Positions 9,401 to 16,680 of a DNA stretch of 23,670 nucleotides are shown here, piece after piece. The notes beneath the pieces were generated by a model. That model searched no databases. It was not told the origin of the DNA and saw nothing but the letters and a program-made list of their open reading frames with translations. The translations under genes were made by a program, and so were the position numbers. The DNA is from Candidatus Pelearchaeum sp. (GTDB lineage: Archaea; Thermoproteota; Nitrososphaeria_A; Caldarchaeales; Caldarchaeaceae). Location of the stretch: positions 1 through 23,670 of the forward strand of contig WAQC01000063.1 of NCBI GenBank assembly GCA_015520425.1, read 5' to 3'. Each line of letters opens with the position of its first letter. The first letter of the stretch is position 1.

Positions 9401-9448
9401 ACACAGCCCTCCAACAGGCTTAACAGATGAAAATAAAATTTTGTGTGT
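9401..9448 (-). promoter_or_regulatory. AT-rich spacer between binding-protein gene and livH
   Basis: On the minus strand this gap holds an A/T block (AAATTTTATTTTC) and then the GGAGGG ribosome-binding sequence of livH. The T-rich block could partly terminate transcription after the binding-protein gene, giving more binding protein than permease, or act as a second TATA box. The two cannot be told apart from sequence. Confidence 0.35.
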
Positions 9449-10750
9449 TTAGGAGGATGGGGCGGGGAAGACGTACGGCCTTACAGCCAGCTCCTTCGGC
9501 CATACCAGATAATACCTGTCGTCAAAGAACTGGACTATTATTCCCTTGGCTAGCTTGTTCTGGCCGCCGTCAAACTCGCCGTGTGGTATGAACTGCACAC
9601 CATCCCAGGCGTTGATGAGCTGCTCTGGGGGTATGTAGATGTTTGCGAGAGCTTCTCTGATTTTCTCAGGGTCGGTTGAGGCTGCTTTCTCAAGCGCTGC
9701 TAAGAGTGTGTGGAAAGCGTCATACGCTCTCGCACCTACTCCATCTAAGTCGTAGCCATAACGCTCGCGGAACTTCTTCGCCACTTCCTGCGATTTCGGC
9801 TTGTTTAGGTCTAGGCTGAAGACCTCACGCGAGATTATGTAGTTAGCATCCTTACCTATCGTTTCTATAAACTCTGGCGACGTATGCCCAGCGTCAACAA
9901 CCATCTGCACCCGCGGCTTTACGTTGTTAGCTATCATAGCGCGCTGTATGAGAATGGCGTCAGAGACATGCGACGCCATGAAGATTATGTCAGGGTCAAG
10001 CGACTTGAGACGCAGCGCTATGTCAGACGCATCCGTTATGTCTGGCGGGTAGGCTATTATATCCAGAACCTCGTAGCCACCTATCTCTGGGTCGTCGTTA
10101 AACTTCACTATGGCATCACGCGCAGTTGAGCCGAAAAGGTCGTTAACGAACACTATAACCATCGTCTTGACAGTCGTGCCTGTCTCCTGTTGTGCTTCTT
10201 TCAGGAAGACGAACATATCCTTAATGAAGAGCTCGTCGTGTGGGCCTACTCTAAAGAACCATTTGCGGTCTAGCCGCGTTAGCTTGGGCGATGACGACGC
10301 CTCGTTGACGAAGGGTATTCCATAACGCTCAGCCACCTCGGCTGCTGTGAGCGTCGTTGAGCTTAGGACTGTCCCGAAGAGCACATGAACCTTCTCCTGC
10401 GTTATCAGGCGCTCAGCCTCAGCCCTAGCTATCTCAGGCTTGCCCTGAGTATCAGCCCACACCAGCTCAATCTTAGCGTTCATGCTCTTGATTGTGTCAT
10501 AACCCTCCTCTTCCACTATGAAGTTAATCACATCCCGCACCACCTGGCCATACCTCGCAGCGCCACCCGTCAATGCCTGCAATACACCTATCTTAACCAC
10601 CTTAGGCTGCTCTGGGCCAGCTCCTGGGCCTAGTGTAAAGAATATGCCTACACCAGCGGCTACTATGATGACGACTAATATTATGGCGAGAGCCGCCTTT
10701 GATACGCCGGCTTTTTCCCCGTATATTCCCTTATTCACGTTCAGCGTCAA
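9449..10750 (-). CDS. livJ: ABC transporter substrate-binding protein, Leu/Ile/Val-amide (periplasmic-binding type 1) family
   Basis: The 433-residue protein has a lysine-flanked hydrophobic segment at about 17-42 and then a Gly/Pro linker, which together would anchor it on the outer face of the membrane. No lipobox cysteine is seen. The mature domain begins KVVKIGVLQALTGGAARYGQ, the classic start of type 1 binding proteins. It includes IELVWADTQGKPEIARAEAERL and the ligand-pocket region VLSSTTLTAAEVAERYGIPFVNEASSSPKL. It captures the ligand for the LivHMGF transporter. The start is TTG at 10750, with a weak AGG upstream; GTG at 10738 is an alternative. It is the first gene of the minus-strand operon, with the shared promoter at 10787-10802. 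Confidence 0.9.
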   Translation of the reverse strand: MTLNVNKGIYGEKAGVSKAALAIILVVIIVAAGVGIFFTLGPGAGPEQPKVVKIGVLQALTGGAARYGQVVRDVINFIVEEEGYDTIKSMNAKIELVWADTQGKPEIARAEAERLITQEKVHVLFGTVLSSTTLTAAEVAERYGIPFVNEASSSPKLTRLDRKWFFRVGPHDELFIKDMFVFLKEAQQETGTTVKTMVIVFVNDLFGSTARDAIVKFNDDPEIGGYEVLDIIAYPPDITDASDIALRLKSLDPDIIFMASHVSDAILIQRAMIANNVKPRVQMVVDAGHTSPEFIETIGKDANYIISREVFSLDLNKPKSQEVAKKFRERYGYDLDGVGARAYDAFHTLLAALEKAASTDPEKIREALANIYIPPEQLINAWDGVQFIPHGEFDGGQNKLAKGIIVQFFDDRYYLVWPKELAVRPYVFPAPSS

Positions 10751-10786
10751 TAACCTAATGTTTGATAAGCGTTATCGCGGCTCACC

Positions 10787-10802
10787 ATAAAATATATAAT
10801 TA
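10787..10802. promoter_or_regulatory. Shared divergent TATA region between binding-protein operon and livGF
   Basis: ATAAAATATATAATTA is nearly symmetric and lies in the 70-base gap between two divergent operons. On the plus strand it is centred 25-26 bases before the livG TTG at 10821. On the minus strand it predicts a start near 10770, about 20 bases before the binding-protein start. One element could serve both directions and co-regulate all transporter parts. No operator repeat was recognised. Confidence 0.6.
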
Positions 10803-10820
10803 CTAACTGTAGGTGCTGGG

Positions 10821-11543
10821 TTGAATTTGAAGACGCTTATAGAGGTCAGAGATGTTGAGAAGCGGTTTGGGGGGCTAGTGGCTCTCAGAAGTGTGAGTAT
10901 GAAGGTTAGACAGGGAAGCGTCATCGGGCTCATAGGCCCCAACGGGGCGGGGAAAACAACTCTCCTCAACATAATTAACGGGCTATACAAGCCCGACAGC
11001 GGCACCATACTTTTCAATGGTCATGACATAACAGGCTATCCACCCCATAAGATAGCGCTTCTCGGCATAGGGAGGACATTTCAGGTGGTTAAGATATTCA
11101 GGGGCATGACAGTCTTTGATAACATCCTCGTCCCCGCACTCAGGTTTTATAAGAAGAGGGAAGATGCGATAAAGCGCGTAGAATGGCTCTGCGACTTCTT
11201 TGAGATACAAAGAATAAAGGATGAGCTGGCCAGCGAGATATCGGGCGGACAGCAAAAACTGCTGGAGCTGGCGCGCGCAATAGTACATGACCCCCAGCTA
11301 CTACTGCTTGACGAGCCGTTCTACGGGATACACCCAGAGCTCAAGACAAAGATAATCAACTACATCAAGAGGCTTAACGAGGAACTAGGAAAAACATTCC
11401 TGATAGTGAGCCATGACATGCCGTCTATCAGAACCATATGTGATGGCGTGCTCGTGATGCATGCTGGCGAGGTGATATATGAGGGGACTTTGGAGGAGGC
11501 TAGGAAGAGCAAGGGTGTCTTGGAGGCTTATCTGGGGGTGTAG
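10821..11543 (+). CDS. livG: ABC transporter ATP-binding protein (LivG type)
   Basis: The protein has 240 residues. Walker A is GPNGAGKT at 39-46, the ABC signature SGGQQ at 141-145, Walker B LLLLDEP at 160-166 with catalytic E165, and the switch histidine H198 in VSHD. GIGRTFQVVKIFRGMTVFDN is the LivG-type Q-loop region. It powers import together with LivF. The TTG at 10821 is used because AGGTG lies just upstream and the TATA box is 25-26 bases away; TTG 10827 is an alternative. It is transcribed away from the binding-protein operon and lies three bases before livF. Confidence 0.92.
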   Translation: MNLKTLIEVRDVEKRFGGLVALRSVSMKVRQGSVIGLIGPNGAGKTTLLNIINGLYKPDSGTILFNGHDITGYPPHKIALLGIGRTFQVVKIFRGMTVFDNILVPALRFYKKREDAIKRVEWLCDFFEIQRIKDELASEISGGQQKLLELARAIVHDPQLLLLDEPFYGIHPELKTKIINYIKRLNEELGKTFLIVSHDMPSIRTICDGVLVMHAGEVIYEGTLEEARKSKGVLEAYLGV

Positions 11544-11546
11544 GGC

Positions 11547-12257
11547 ATGGTTCTTGAGGTTAGGGAGCTTGTGGCGGGCTATTATGGGTCGGCAGACATA
11601 CTTCACGGCATAAACCTAAAGACACTAGATGGTGGAATAACTGTTGTCATAGGCCCCAACGGCGCTGGAAAATCAACACTACTGAAGACAATCTATGGAA
11701 TGATAAAGCCGAGAAGCGGAAAGGTCTATTTCAATGGTCATGACATCACGGGGGAAGAGCCGCATAAACTACTCATGAGAGGAATAACATACATACCACA
11801 GCATAGAACGATATTTCCAGCATTAACCGTTTATGATAATCTACGCGTGAATACCTGGTTATTCAGGAAGGATAAAGAGAGAATCCGCGAATCTCTTGAG
11901 AAGGTTTACAGCATGTTTCCCGTGCTTAAGGAGAAGAAGGACATGAAGGCTGGCGCGTTAAGTGGTGGTGAGCAGAAGATGCTTGAGGTAGCCAAGGCAT
12001 TAATACACGAGCCCAAGCTCATACTGGTAGATGAGCCTACCGCAGGCCTAGCGCCGAGCATAGCTATCAAGATATACTCATACCTGGAGAAGCTGAGGGA
12101 ATCAAACATAACAGTGCTACTTGTTGACCAGAACGTTAGGCAGGCGGTGAGGCTTGCCGACTATGTTTATGAGATTGATTTGGGGCGTGTAAAGTCTGAA
12201 GGAAGTAAGGAAGATTTTGAGAAGAGGATGGAGCAGCTAGTAAGTACGTGGATATAG
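11547..12257 (+). CDS. livF: ABC transporter ATP-binding protein (LivF type)
   Basis: The protein has 236 residues with Walker A GPNGAGKS at 36-43, signature LSGGEQ, Walker B LILVDEPTAGL, and the LivF-type Q-loop region ITYIPQHRTIFPALTVYDNL. The switch region reads LLVDQN where most LivF proteins have LVEQN, a conservative change. A GGGGGTG sequence sits ahead of the ATG. It is co-transcribed with livG and ends three bases from the convergent E1-alpha gene. Two nucleotide stretches are identical to livG at the same register (see findings). Confidence 0.92.
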   Translation: MVLEVRELVAGYYGSADILHGINLKTLDGGITVVIGPNGAGKSTLLKTIYGMIKPRSGKVYFNGHDITGEEPHKLLMRGITYIPQHRTIFPALTVYDNLRVNTWLFRKDKERIRESLEKVYSMFPVLKEKKDMKAGALSGGEQKMLEVAKALIHEPKLILVDEPTAGLAPSIAIKIYSYLEKLRESNITVLLVDQNVRQAVRLADYVYEIDLGRVKSEGSKEDFEKRMEQLVSTWI

Positions 12258-12260
12258 ATG

Positions 12261-13316
12261 TTAGACTTTGTTGCTTAGCTCTGAGGAGAGATTTTCTCGC
12301 TCTTCCTCTATATGCCAAAGCCGCTCAGCATATACATCATCCATTATACTCTCTGGGGGATGCGGCGGCTGTTCCTCGTTAATCTCTATAGCGCGTCTTA
12401 TCGCAGCCTCTATCTCTTCCCGCATCTTCCTATCATCCTCCTCGCTCATAATACCAGACTTTACGAGAAAACATTTGAAACGCTTTACTGGCTCTCTCTC
12501 CTCCCACATCCTCACCTCCTCAATAGTTCTATACCTCATTGCGTCATCAGCTGTTGAGTGTGGTCCTAGCCTATACATGAATAGTTCCACCAGTGTCGGG
12601 CCTTCTCCGCTACGCGCTCTATCTACCGCTTCGCGCGCAGCTAAATAAACTGCTAGTGGGTCGTTTCCATCTACTCTTATACCTGGGAAGCCGTATGCTG
12701 TTGCTTTTATCGCCAGACTCTCGCTGGCGGTCTGCTTAACAACTGGGCAGGAGATGGCGTATTGGTTGTTTTCGCAGAAGAAGACTATTGGTGCTTTGAA
12801 GACTCCCGCGAAGTTCATAGCTTCGTGGAAGTCGCCTTTTGATGTTGCTCCGTCTCCAAAGAATACAGCAGCTACCTCGTCGCGTTTCCTGAGCTTGCAC
12901 GCCATGGCGAAGCCAACTGCTGGTGGAATGTTGGTTGATATTGGTATTGGTGGGAGGAATATTCGGAGCTTCTTATTGCCTATGGTGAGTATATCCCTAC
13001 CCTTAAACGGTGATTTGGCGTTCACCATGTAGTGCGCCACTAGCTCCTCTAGTGTTACTCCACGCGCTATCTGTAGAGCTAGGTCGCGGTGGGATGGGAA
13101 TATCCAGTCATGCTCCTTGAGCGCGTATGCTATCGCCGCTACTGCTTCATGCCCTATGTTGGGGGCGTGAAACGGTATCTTCCCGACCCTCTGTATGCGC
13201 ATGAGCCACTCATCAAGGAGACGCGCCGCAAGCATAGCACGGTAAATTCCACGTAGCTGCTCATGGCTCAGCCCTATCTCACTAGCATCGCGGGCGGAAG
13301 TTCCGTCTTCGCTCAT
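12261..13316 (-). CDS. 2-oxoacid (pyruvate/branched-chain) dehydrogenase E1 component, alpha subunit
   Basis: This is a thiamine-diphosphate-dependent E1-alpha. The TPP/Mg motif runs from GDGATSKGDFHEAMNFAGV to CENN, and the loop YRLGPHSTADD is that of branched-chain and pyruvate E1-alpha proteins. The N-terminal region LSHEQLRGIYRAMLAARLLDEW is also standard. With an E1-beta partner, E2 and E3 it would decarboxylate a 2-oxoacid and pass the acyl group to lipoamide. The start is uncertain: ATG 13316 gives 351 residues, closest to family length, but ATG 13358 and TTG 13388 are also in frame, and the TATA box at 13421-13432 lies upstream of all three. No E1-beta, E2 or E3 gene flanks it: livF is on one side and a CPBP protease on the other. 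Confidence 0.88.
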   Translation of the reverse strand: MSEDGTSARDASEIGLSHEQLRGIYRAMLAARLLDEWLMRIQRVGKIPFHAPNIGHEAVAAIAYALKEHDWIFPSHRDLALQIARGVTLEELVAHYMVNAKSPFKGRDILTIGNKKLRIFLPPIPISTNIPPAVGFAMACKLRKRDEVAAVFFGDGATSKGDFHEAMNFAGVFKAPIVFFCENNQYAISCPVVKQTASESLAIKATAYGFPGIRVDGNDPLAVYLAAREAVDRARSGEGPTLVELFMYRLGPHSTADDAMRYRTIEEVRMWEEREPVKRFKCFLVKSGIMSEEDDRKMREEIEAAIRRAIEINEEQPPHPPESIMDDVYAERLWHIEEERENLSSELSNKV

Positions 13317-13420
13317 AATCTTAAAAATGCTTTGGGACTCCAACTCGTTGATTAACATATTATAAGCCAGTATTTTATATTTCTCCAATACAATTAAAGA
13401 ATCAGGTCTGGGTTTAGCAA

Positions 13421-13432
13421 AGTTATATAAAG
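13421..13432 (-). promoter_or_regulatory. TATA box upstream of the E1-alpha gene
   Basis: On the minus strand the sequence reads CTTTATATAACT, a near-ideal archaeal TATA box just past the CPBP gene end. It predicts a transcript start near 13400. That gives a leader of about 12, 43 or 85 bases, depending on which in-frame start is used. Confidence 0.55.
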
Positions 13433-13433
13433 A

Positions 13434-14126
13434 TTAAGCTAAGACCAGCAGATACGTTGACCAATTCCAAACATTGATGAGCAGATGCGCTATTATTACT
13501 TGTATGAGTCGCTGGCTTCTGAGGTAGGTATAGCCAGCTACAATTCCTGCTGCGAAGGTTATGATGATTAGGTAGATGTTGGGGCCGTGGAAGAAGGCCC
13601 ATGAGAGGGCGGTTATCAGTATGGCTCTCCAATGATAGTTATACACCTTATAGAGCCTTCCGAGGGCGTAGCCGCGCCACATTATTTCCTCAGCAACAGG
13701 AGCTATTGTGATAGCGCCAACAGCCCAGATAACTCCACCTAGCAGGCTCATACGCGGCGCAGTAGCAGCTATACCTGAGAAAACATAGACAGCCTGCAAA
13801 GCCAGATATGCCAGAAAAACAACAAACCCCACGACTACGTCCCTCAACGCTACACCTCCACCAAGTATCAAATCGCGGACACTCCTATTCTCTTCTTCAT
13901 TAAACCAGCGTGCAACTAAGTAGAGGAAGGATAACTCTAGAGGAATTAAGACTAGTATGGGCATCAACTCTATAGAATAGCTGAGAGCGAGAAGTTGGTT
14001 TCTCGTTATAAGGTATAGCACCCCAAACCAGAGAGAGTTCAAGCCAAAGCTTAGGACTATAGGACCAACCAGAATAAGTACGATACGCCTTTTCTGCGAA
14101 AAAGTCAAACGACTATACCTCAGCAT
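13434..14126 (-). CDS. CPBP-family intramembrane metalloprotease (CAAX-protease-like)
   Basis: This 230-residue membrane protein has about six to eight hydrophobic helices. It carries all the CPBP/Abi motifs: EE at 146-147 with R151 (APVAEEIMWRGYAL), H180 in FFHG, and H214 plus N218 in HLLIN. The glutamates and histidines form the metal centre inside the membrane. Known relatives include the Rce1 CAAX protease and bacteriocin-immunity proteins; archaeal targets are unknown. A GCTTAATTA box lies about 24 bases before the ATG, so the mRNA may be leaderless. It sits head to head with the coiled-coil surface protein gene, which is a conceivable substrate, but that is only proximity. Confidence 0.85.
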   Translation of the reverse strand: MLRYSRLTFSQKRRIVLILVGPIVLSFGLNSLWFGVLYLITRNQLLALSYSIELMPILVLIPLELSFLYLVARWFNEEENRSVRDLILGGGVALRDVVVGFVVFLAYLALQAVYVFSGIAATAPRMSLLGGVIWAVGAITIAPVAEEIMWRGYALGRLYKVYNYHWRAILITALSWAFFHGPNIYLIIITFAAGIVAGYTYLRSQRLIQVIIAHLLINVWNWSTYLLVLA

Positions 14127-14261
14127 ATTTTAGTGTAGGATTAGGTAATTAAGCCTTTTTGTTGATATTTGTTAGGATTTTGCATGTAGTCTATCATATT
14201 AGTTGCGGTAAATACACAAAGAAAAAATTAATATAATCTAAATTTTTGGCAAACCAAAGAA
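14127..14261. promoter_or_regulatory. Divergent intergenic region (135 bases) with promoters for the CPBP protease and coiled-coil surface protein
   Basis: This is the longest internal non-coding gap. The plus-strand TATA box TTAATATAAT (14228-14237) is centred near -28 to the ATG at 14262. A weaker minus-strand box (14146-14154) lies before the CPBP ATG at 14126. I see no RNA fold, repeat or operator between them. Confidence 0.5.
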
Positions 14262-15131
14262 ATGATAACACGAATAATAGTTCTAGCATTCCTTGCGTTG
14301 TTGGTAGTGCCTCTCACCGCTATAGGTCAGGAAGACGTTGAAGTAAGTTTTTACAGGTTTGCAGTTTATGTAGATGGTGAGGGAAACGTATACGGTGATG
14401 CTACCGTAAAGTTTCAAGGAGAAGACGTAGGCCTCTTCACGACGACAAACCCGCAGGCGTATCTTCTAGTTGAGCTGTCTAACGTTCCAAGCCCATTTAT
14501 ACTAACTTTTGAATGGCTTGACCCAGATGATAAGGTGTTCCAAACAGCATCGCTAAGAGAAACAGGGGATGCGGTGTTTAGCAGCTATACTGCGTGGAGC
14601 TGGATAGATGTGGATAAAGACACTCCTAAAGGCGCATGGACTGTTAATGTGTATTTGAATGATAAGCTTATACTGCAGACGGTTTTCTTCCTCTTTGAGC
14701 CGCAGCAGCTTATGGATGTCTTGACTGCATATAACACGCTTAATGAGGAGAATCAGAAGTTAAAAGAACAATTGCAAGATGCTGAGGCTCGTGTTAATGA
14801 GCTTAGTGGCCAGTTGAGTGAAATGCGGAAGAAGGTGGATGTTCTCCAGTCCGAGAATAGCGACTTAAAGTCTCAGGTGGATAAGCTTTCTCAGGATAAC
14901 GAGAGGCTAAAGAAAGACTTGCAGGAGGCTCAGAGTAAGGTGAGTAGCCTCAGTCAGGAGAATCGGGAATTATCTCAGCAGCTTAAGACAGAGCGGGCCG
15001 CTGCATCTCAGCTTGAGATGCAGAGATGGATATTCCTAGGAACTACAGCGCTATTTCTCGTAACTACTGTTGTGATGGCTCTGAGAAAGCCGAAGGTTTC
15101 TCCATTACCACCACCTCCTCCACCAACCTAA
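14262..15131 (+). CDS. Uncharacterised secreted, C-terminally membrane-anchored coiled-coil stalk protein
   Basis: I do not recognise this as a named family. Its layout is clear in the 289 residues. A signal peptide spans 1-22, with a plausible AIG cleavage site. A beta-rich, probably Ig-like domain spans about 25-145, with alternating hydrophobic strands and a PKGAWTVNVYLNDK strand-turn-strand. A continuous coiled coil of Leu/Glu/Gln/Lys heptads runs about 150-254. A single membrane helix (256-274) is followed by a short basic and poly-proline tail. The head would be displayed outside on a rod of about 15 nm. The gene looks leaderless from the TATA box 28 bases upstream and ends one base from the convergent FEN1 gene. 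It could be a cell-surface receptor, S-layer support or adhesin; the function is unknown. Confidence 0.75.
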   Translation: MITRIIVLAFLALLVVPLTAIGQEDVEVSFYRFAVYVDGEGNVYGDATVKFQGEDVGLFTTTNPQAYLLVELSNVPSPFILTFEWLDPDDKVFQTASLRETGDAVFSSYTAWSWIDVDKDTPKGAWTVNVYLNDKLILQTVFFLFEPQQLMDVLTAYNTLNEENQKLKEQLQDAEARVNELSGQLSEMRKKVDVLQSENSDLKSQVDKLSQDNERLKKDLQEAQSKVSSLSQENRELSQQLKTERAAASQLEMQRWIFLGTTALFLVTTVVMALRKPKVSPLPPPPPPT

Positions 15132-15132
15132 G

Positions 15133-16161
15133 TTATTCCCAGCCCAGCTTTGCCTGCTTATCTAAAGCCTCATAGAACGCCTTCATACGTTCCACAACAA
15201 TCTTAACTCTATTATATGAGAAGTCCCTCTCGTCGCATAGGAAGCGGTACACCCCAGTCTCGTCTATTTGCGTGTAGTTTATGGTGTAGTTATCAACTAT
15301 TTGCGGCTCTAGGTAGATACGCCTTATAGCGCTGTAGTTTTGTTCTTCAAGCTGGCTGCGTAGCTGGCTGGGTAGTGTTTCTATTTTCCCGTACCGCTTT
15401 ATGAGGCTCAGAGCCTTTTTAGGCCCTATCCCCCTAATCCCCTCGTTAAAGTCTGTTCCGATTAGTATGGCTATGTCAATTAACTGCTCGCGTGTGATGT
15501 CGTGATGGGCTAGTAGTTTTTCCAGCTCTATGAGCTCTGGCTTTAGGGGCCTGGCTATCCGCTTGCTGGGTAGCCATTCTTTACCCTGTATGGTTAGGTA
15601 GCGTACTAGCCTCGGCGCTCCAAAGAGTAGCGAGTCGTAATCCTTGCTGCTTGCAGCCCAGACATCGCCACGTATAGCTATATAGGCGCATTGGGCTTCT
15701 GCCTCTCCCGCTGCCTGTATATAGGGTATTCCGAGCAGCTCTAGCAGCTTCTTTGCGTCGCGTATCATCGCTTCTGTTAAGCGGCCTGTCATCACGGCTT
15801 TTGAGAATGCTGTGGCGTAATCGCCTAAGGCTAGGGCACGTATCCACTCCTCTTCGGCTTTCCTCTTCTGCTGGCGTCTTTTCTCAAGTTCGTCTCGCTT
15901 CAGTTCTGGCGGCTTCCCATCAAAGACGAAGACCAGCCTTATCCCGTAGTCGTGGATTAGCCTGGTTGTCCTGAATGCTAGGCCAGCGAGGTGCGAGGTG
16001 ACGTTCCCCTGCCTGTCGGTTAATAGGGAGCCGTCAGGTTTGCGGACAAGCGCTAGGAACTGGTATAGATAGTTGTTTGCATCAACCGCGAAGCTAAGAC
16101 CTCTTAGAGAGTCTAATGTAAGCTCTCTCTTCAGTATGATAGGTGTGAGGAGAACCCCCAT
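15133..16161 (-). CDS. fen: Flap endonuclease 1 (FEN1)
   Basis: This structure-specific 5' flap nuclease of lagging-strand maturation and repair has 342 residues. It starts MGVLL, the free N-terminal glycine region that is part of the active site. Acidic metal ligands are D27, D81, E153, E155, D174, D176 and D237. The N domain runs to about 100, the I domain about 120-250, and the helix-hairpin-helix-like GIRGIGPKKA is at 241-250. Archaeal FEN1 usually ends with a PCNA-binding box such as QxTLxxWF. Here the last seven residues are QAKLGWE, one residue short and ending in Glu. It shares a short promoter region with the divergent L13e gene, so it is probably expressed with the replication and translation housekeeping set. 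Confidence 0.95.
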   Translation of the reverse strand: MGVLLTPIILKRELTLDSLRGLSFAVDANNYLYQFLALVRKPDGSLLTDRQGNVTSHLAGLAFRTTRLIHDYGIRLVFVFDGKPPELKRDELEKRRQQKRKAEEEWIRALALGDYATAFSKAVMTGRLTEAMIRDAKKLLELLGIPYIQAAGEAEAQCAYIAIRGDVWAASSKDYDSLLFGAPRLVRYLTIQGKEWLPSKRIARPLKPELIELEKLLAHHDITREQLIDIAILIGTDFNEGIRGIGPKKALSLIKRYGKIETLPSQLRSQLEEQNYSAIRRIYLEPQIVDNYTINYTQIDETGVYRFLCDERDFSYNRVKIVVERMKAFYEALDKQAKLGWE

Positions 16162-16196
16162 CTAAGTGATGTTATATCCTATGGTCTCTTATTGAG

Positions 16197-16209
16197 GTTT
16201 ATTTTATGG
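16197..16209. promoter_or_regulatory. TATA region between FEN1 and L13e genes
   Basis: GTTTATTTTATGG is centred 28 bases before the L13e ATG, fitting a leaderless message. Read on the other strand, CATAAAATAAAC predicts a FEN1 transcript start near 16177 with a leader of about 16 bases. The whole divergent gap is only 69 bases. Confidence 0.5.
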
Positions 16210-16230
16210 CTGGTTATTCCATCATAAAGC

Positions 16231-16620
16231 ATGGCCAGTGAAGCGAGTGTTTCACCTGTAGTTATAGCTCCGAGGCTTTCAAGGAGGCGTGAGGGCAGAG
16301 GCTTCTCGGTAGGTGAGCTGATTAGGGCTGGACTCACTTTACAGCAGGCGCGTAAGCTGGGGATTAGGATAGATAAAAGGAGACGGAGCACCCACGAGTG
16401 GAACGTTGAAGCCCTTAAGCAGTTTGTGGAGTCGCTTAAGCCGAAGAAAGTAGAGGAGGCTACACCAACGCAGCAACAGCAACCCCAACCAGAGGAAGCT
16501 CCAGCGGAGGAGCCTAAGAAAAGGAGAAAACGGGCTAAGAGGGAGAAGACCGAGGAAGAGAAGCCGACTAGTAGAGGAGGCAGAAGACGCGGGGGCAGAA
16601 AATCTTCAAGCCAAGAGTAA
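16231..16620 (+). CDS. rpl13e: 50S ribosomal protein L13e with long charged C-terminal tail
   Basis: Residues 11-70 are the L13e core (GRGFSVGELIRAGLTLQQARKLGIRIDKRRRS, then a helical segment), a large-subunit protein shared by eukaryotes and some TACK archaea. Archaeal versions are usually about 75-90 residues. This one has 129, because of a low-complexity tail from about 74. The tail runs through a Gln/Pro/Glu stretch, a Lys/Arg/Glu-rich stretch and an Arg-Gly-rich end with two RGG-like triplets. The tail is probably disordered and may contact rRNA. A T-rich run at 16647-16655 follows the stop and could terminate the transcript. Confidence 0.9.
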   Translation: MASEASVSPVVIAPRLSRRREGRGFSVGELIRAGLTLQQARKLGIRIDKRRRSTHEWNVEALKQFVESLKPKKVEEATPTQQQQPQPEEAPAEEPKKRRKRAKREKTEEEKPTSRGGRRRGGRKSSSQE

Positions 16621-16646
16621 CTTTGGCCATCATTCTTAGGTGCCTA

Positions 16647-16655
16647 TTTTTCTTT
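16647..16655 (+). terminator. T-rich candidate terminator after L13e
   Basis: Eight T residues with one interrupting C lie 27 bases after the L13e stop. Archaeal polymerase stops at such oligo-T runs without needing a hairpin. This is a weak call based on composition and position only. Confidence 0.35.
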
Positions 16656-16670
16656 GGTACAATAAATTAT

Positions 16671-16680
16671 TATTTTATTT
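16671..16680 (+). promoter_or_regulatory. TATA-like element for the CoA-transferase operon
   Basis: TATTTTATTT is centred 29 bases before the ATG at 16705, the same spacing and nearly the same sequence as the L13e element. It is too close to serve the upstream in-frame ATG at 16681, which is why 16705 is preferred as the start. Confidence 0.45.

Noticed and set aside
14127..14261. Possible small RNA in the CPBP/coiled-coil intergenic region
   Set aside because: The region is AT-rich promoter DNA with no stable hairpin or known RNA motif visible.
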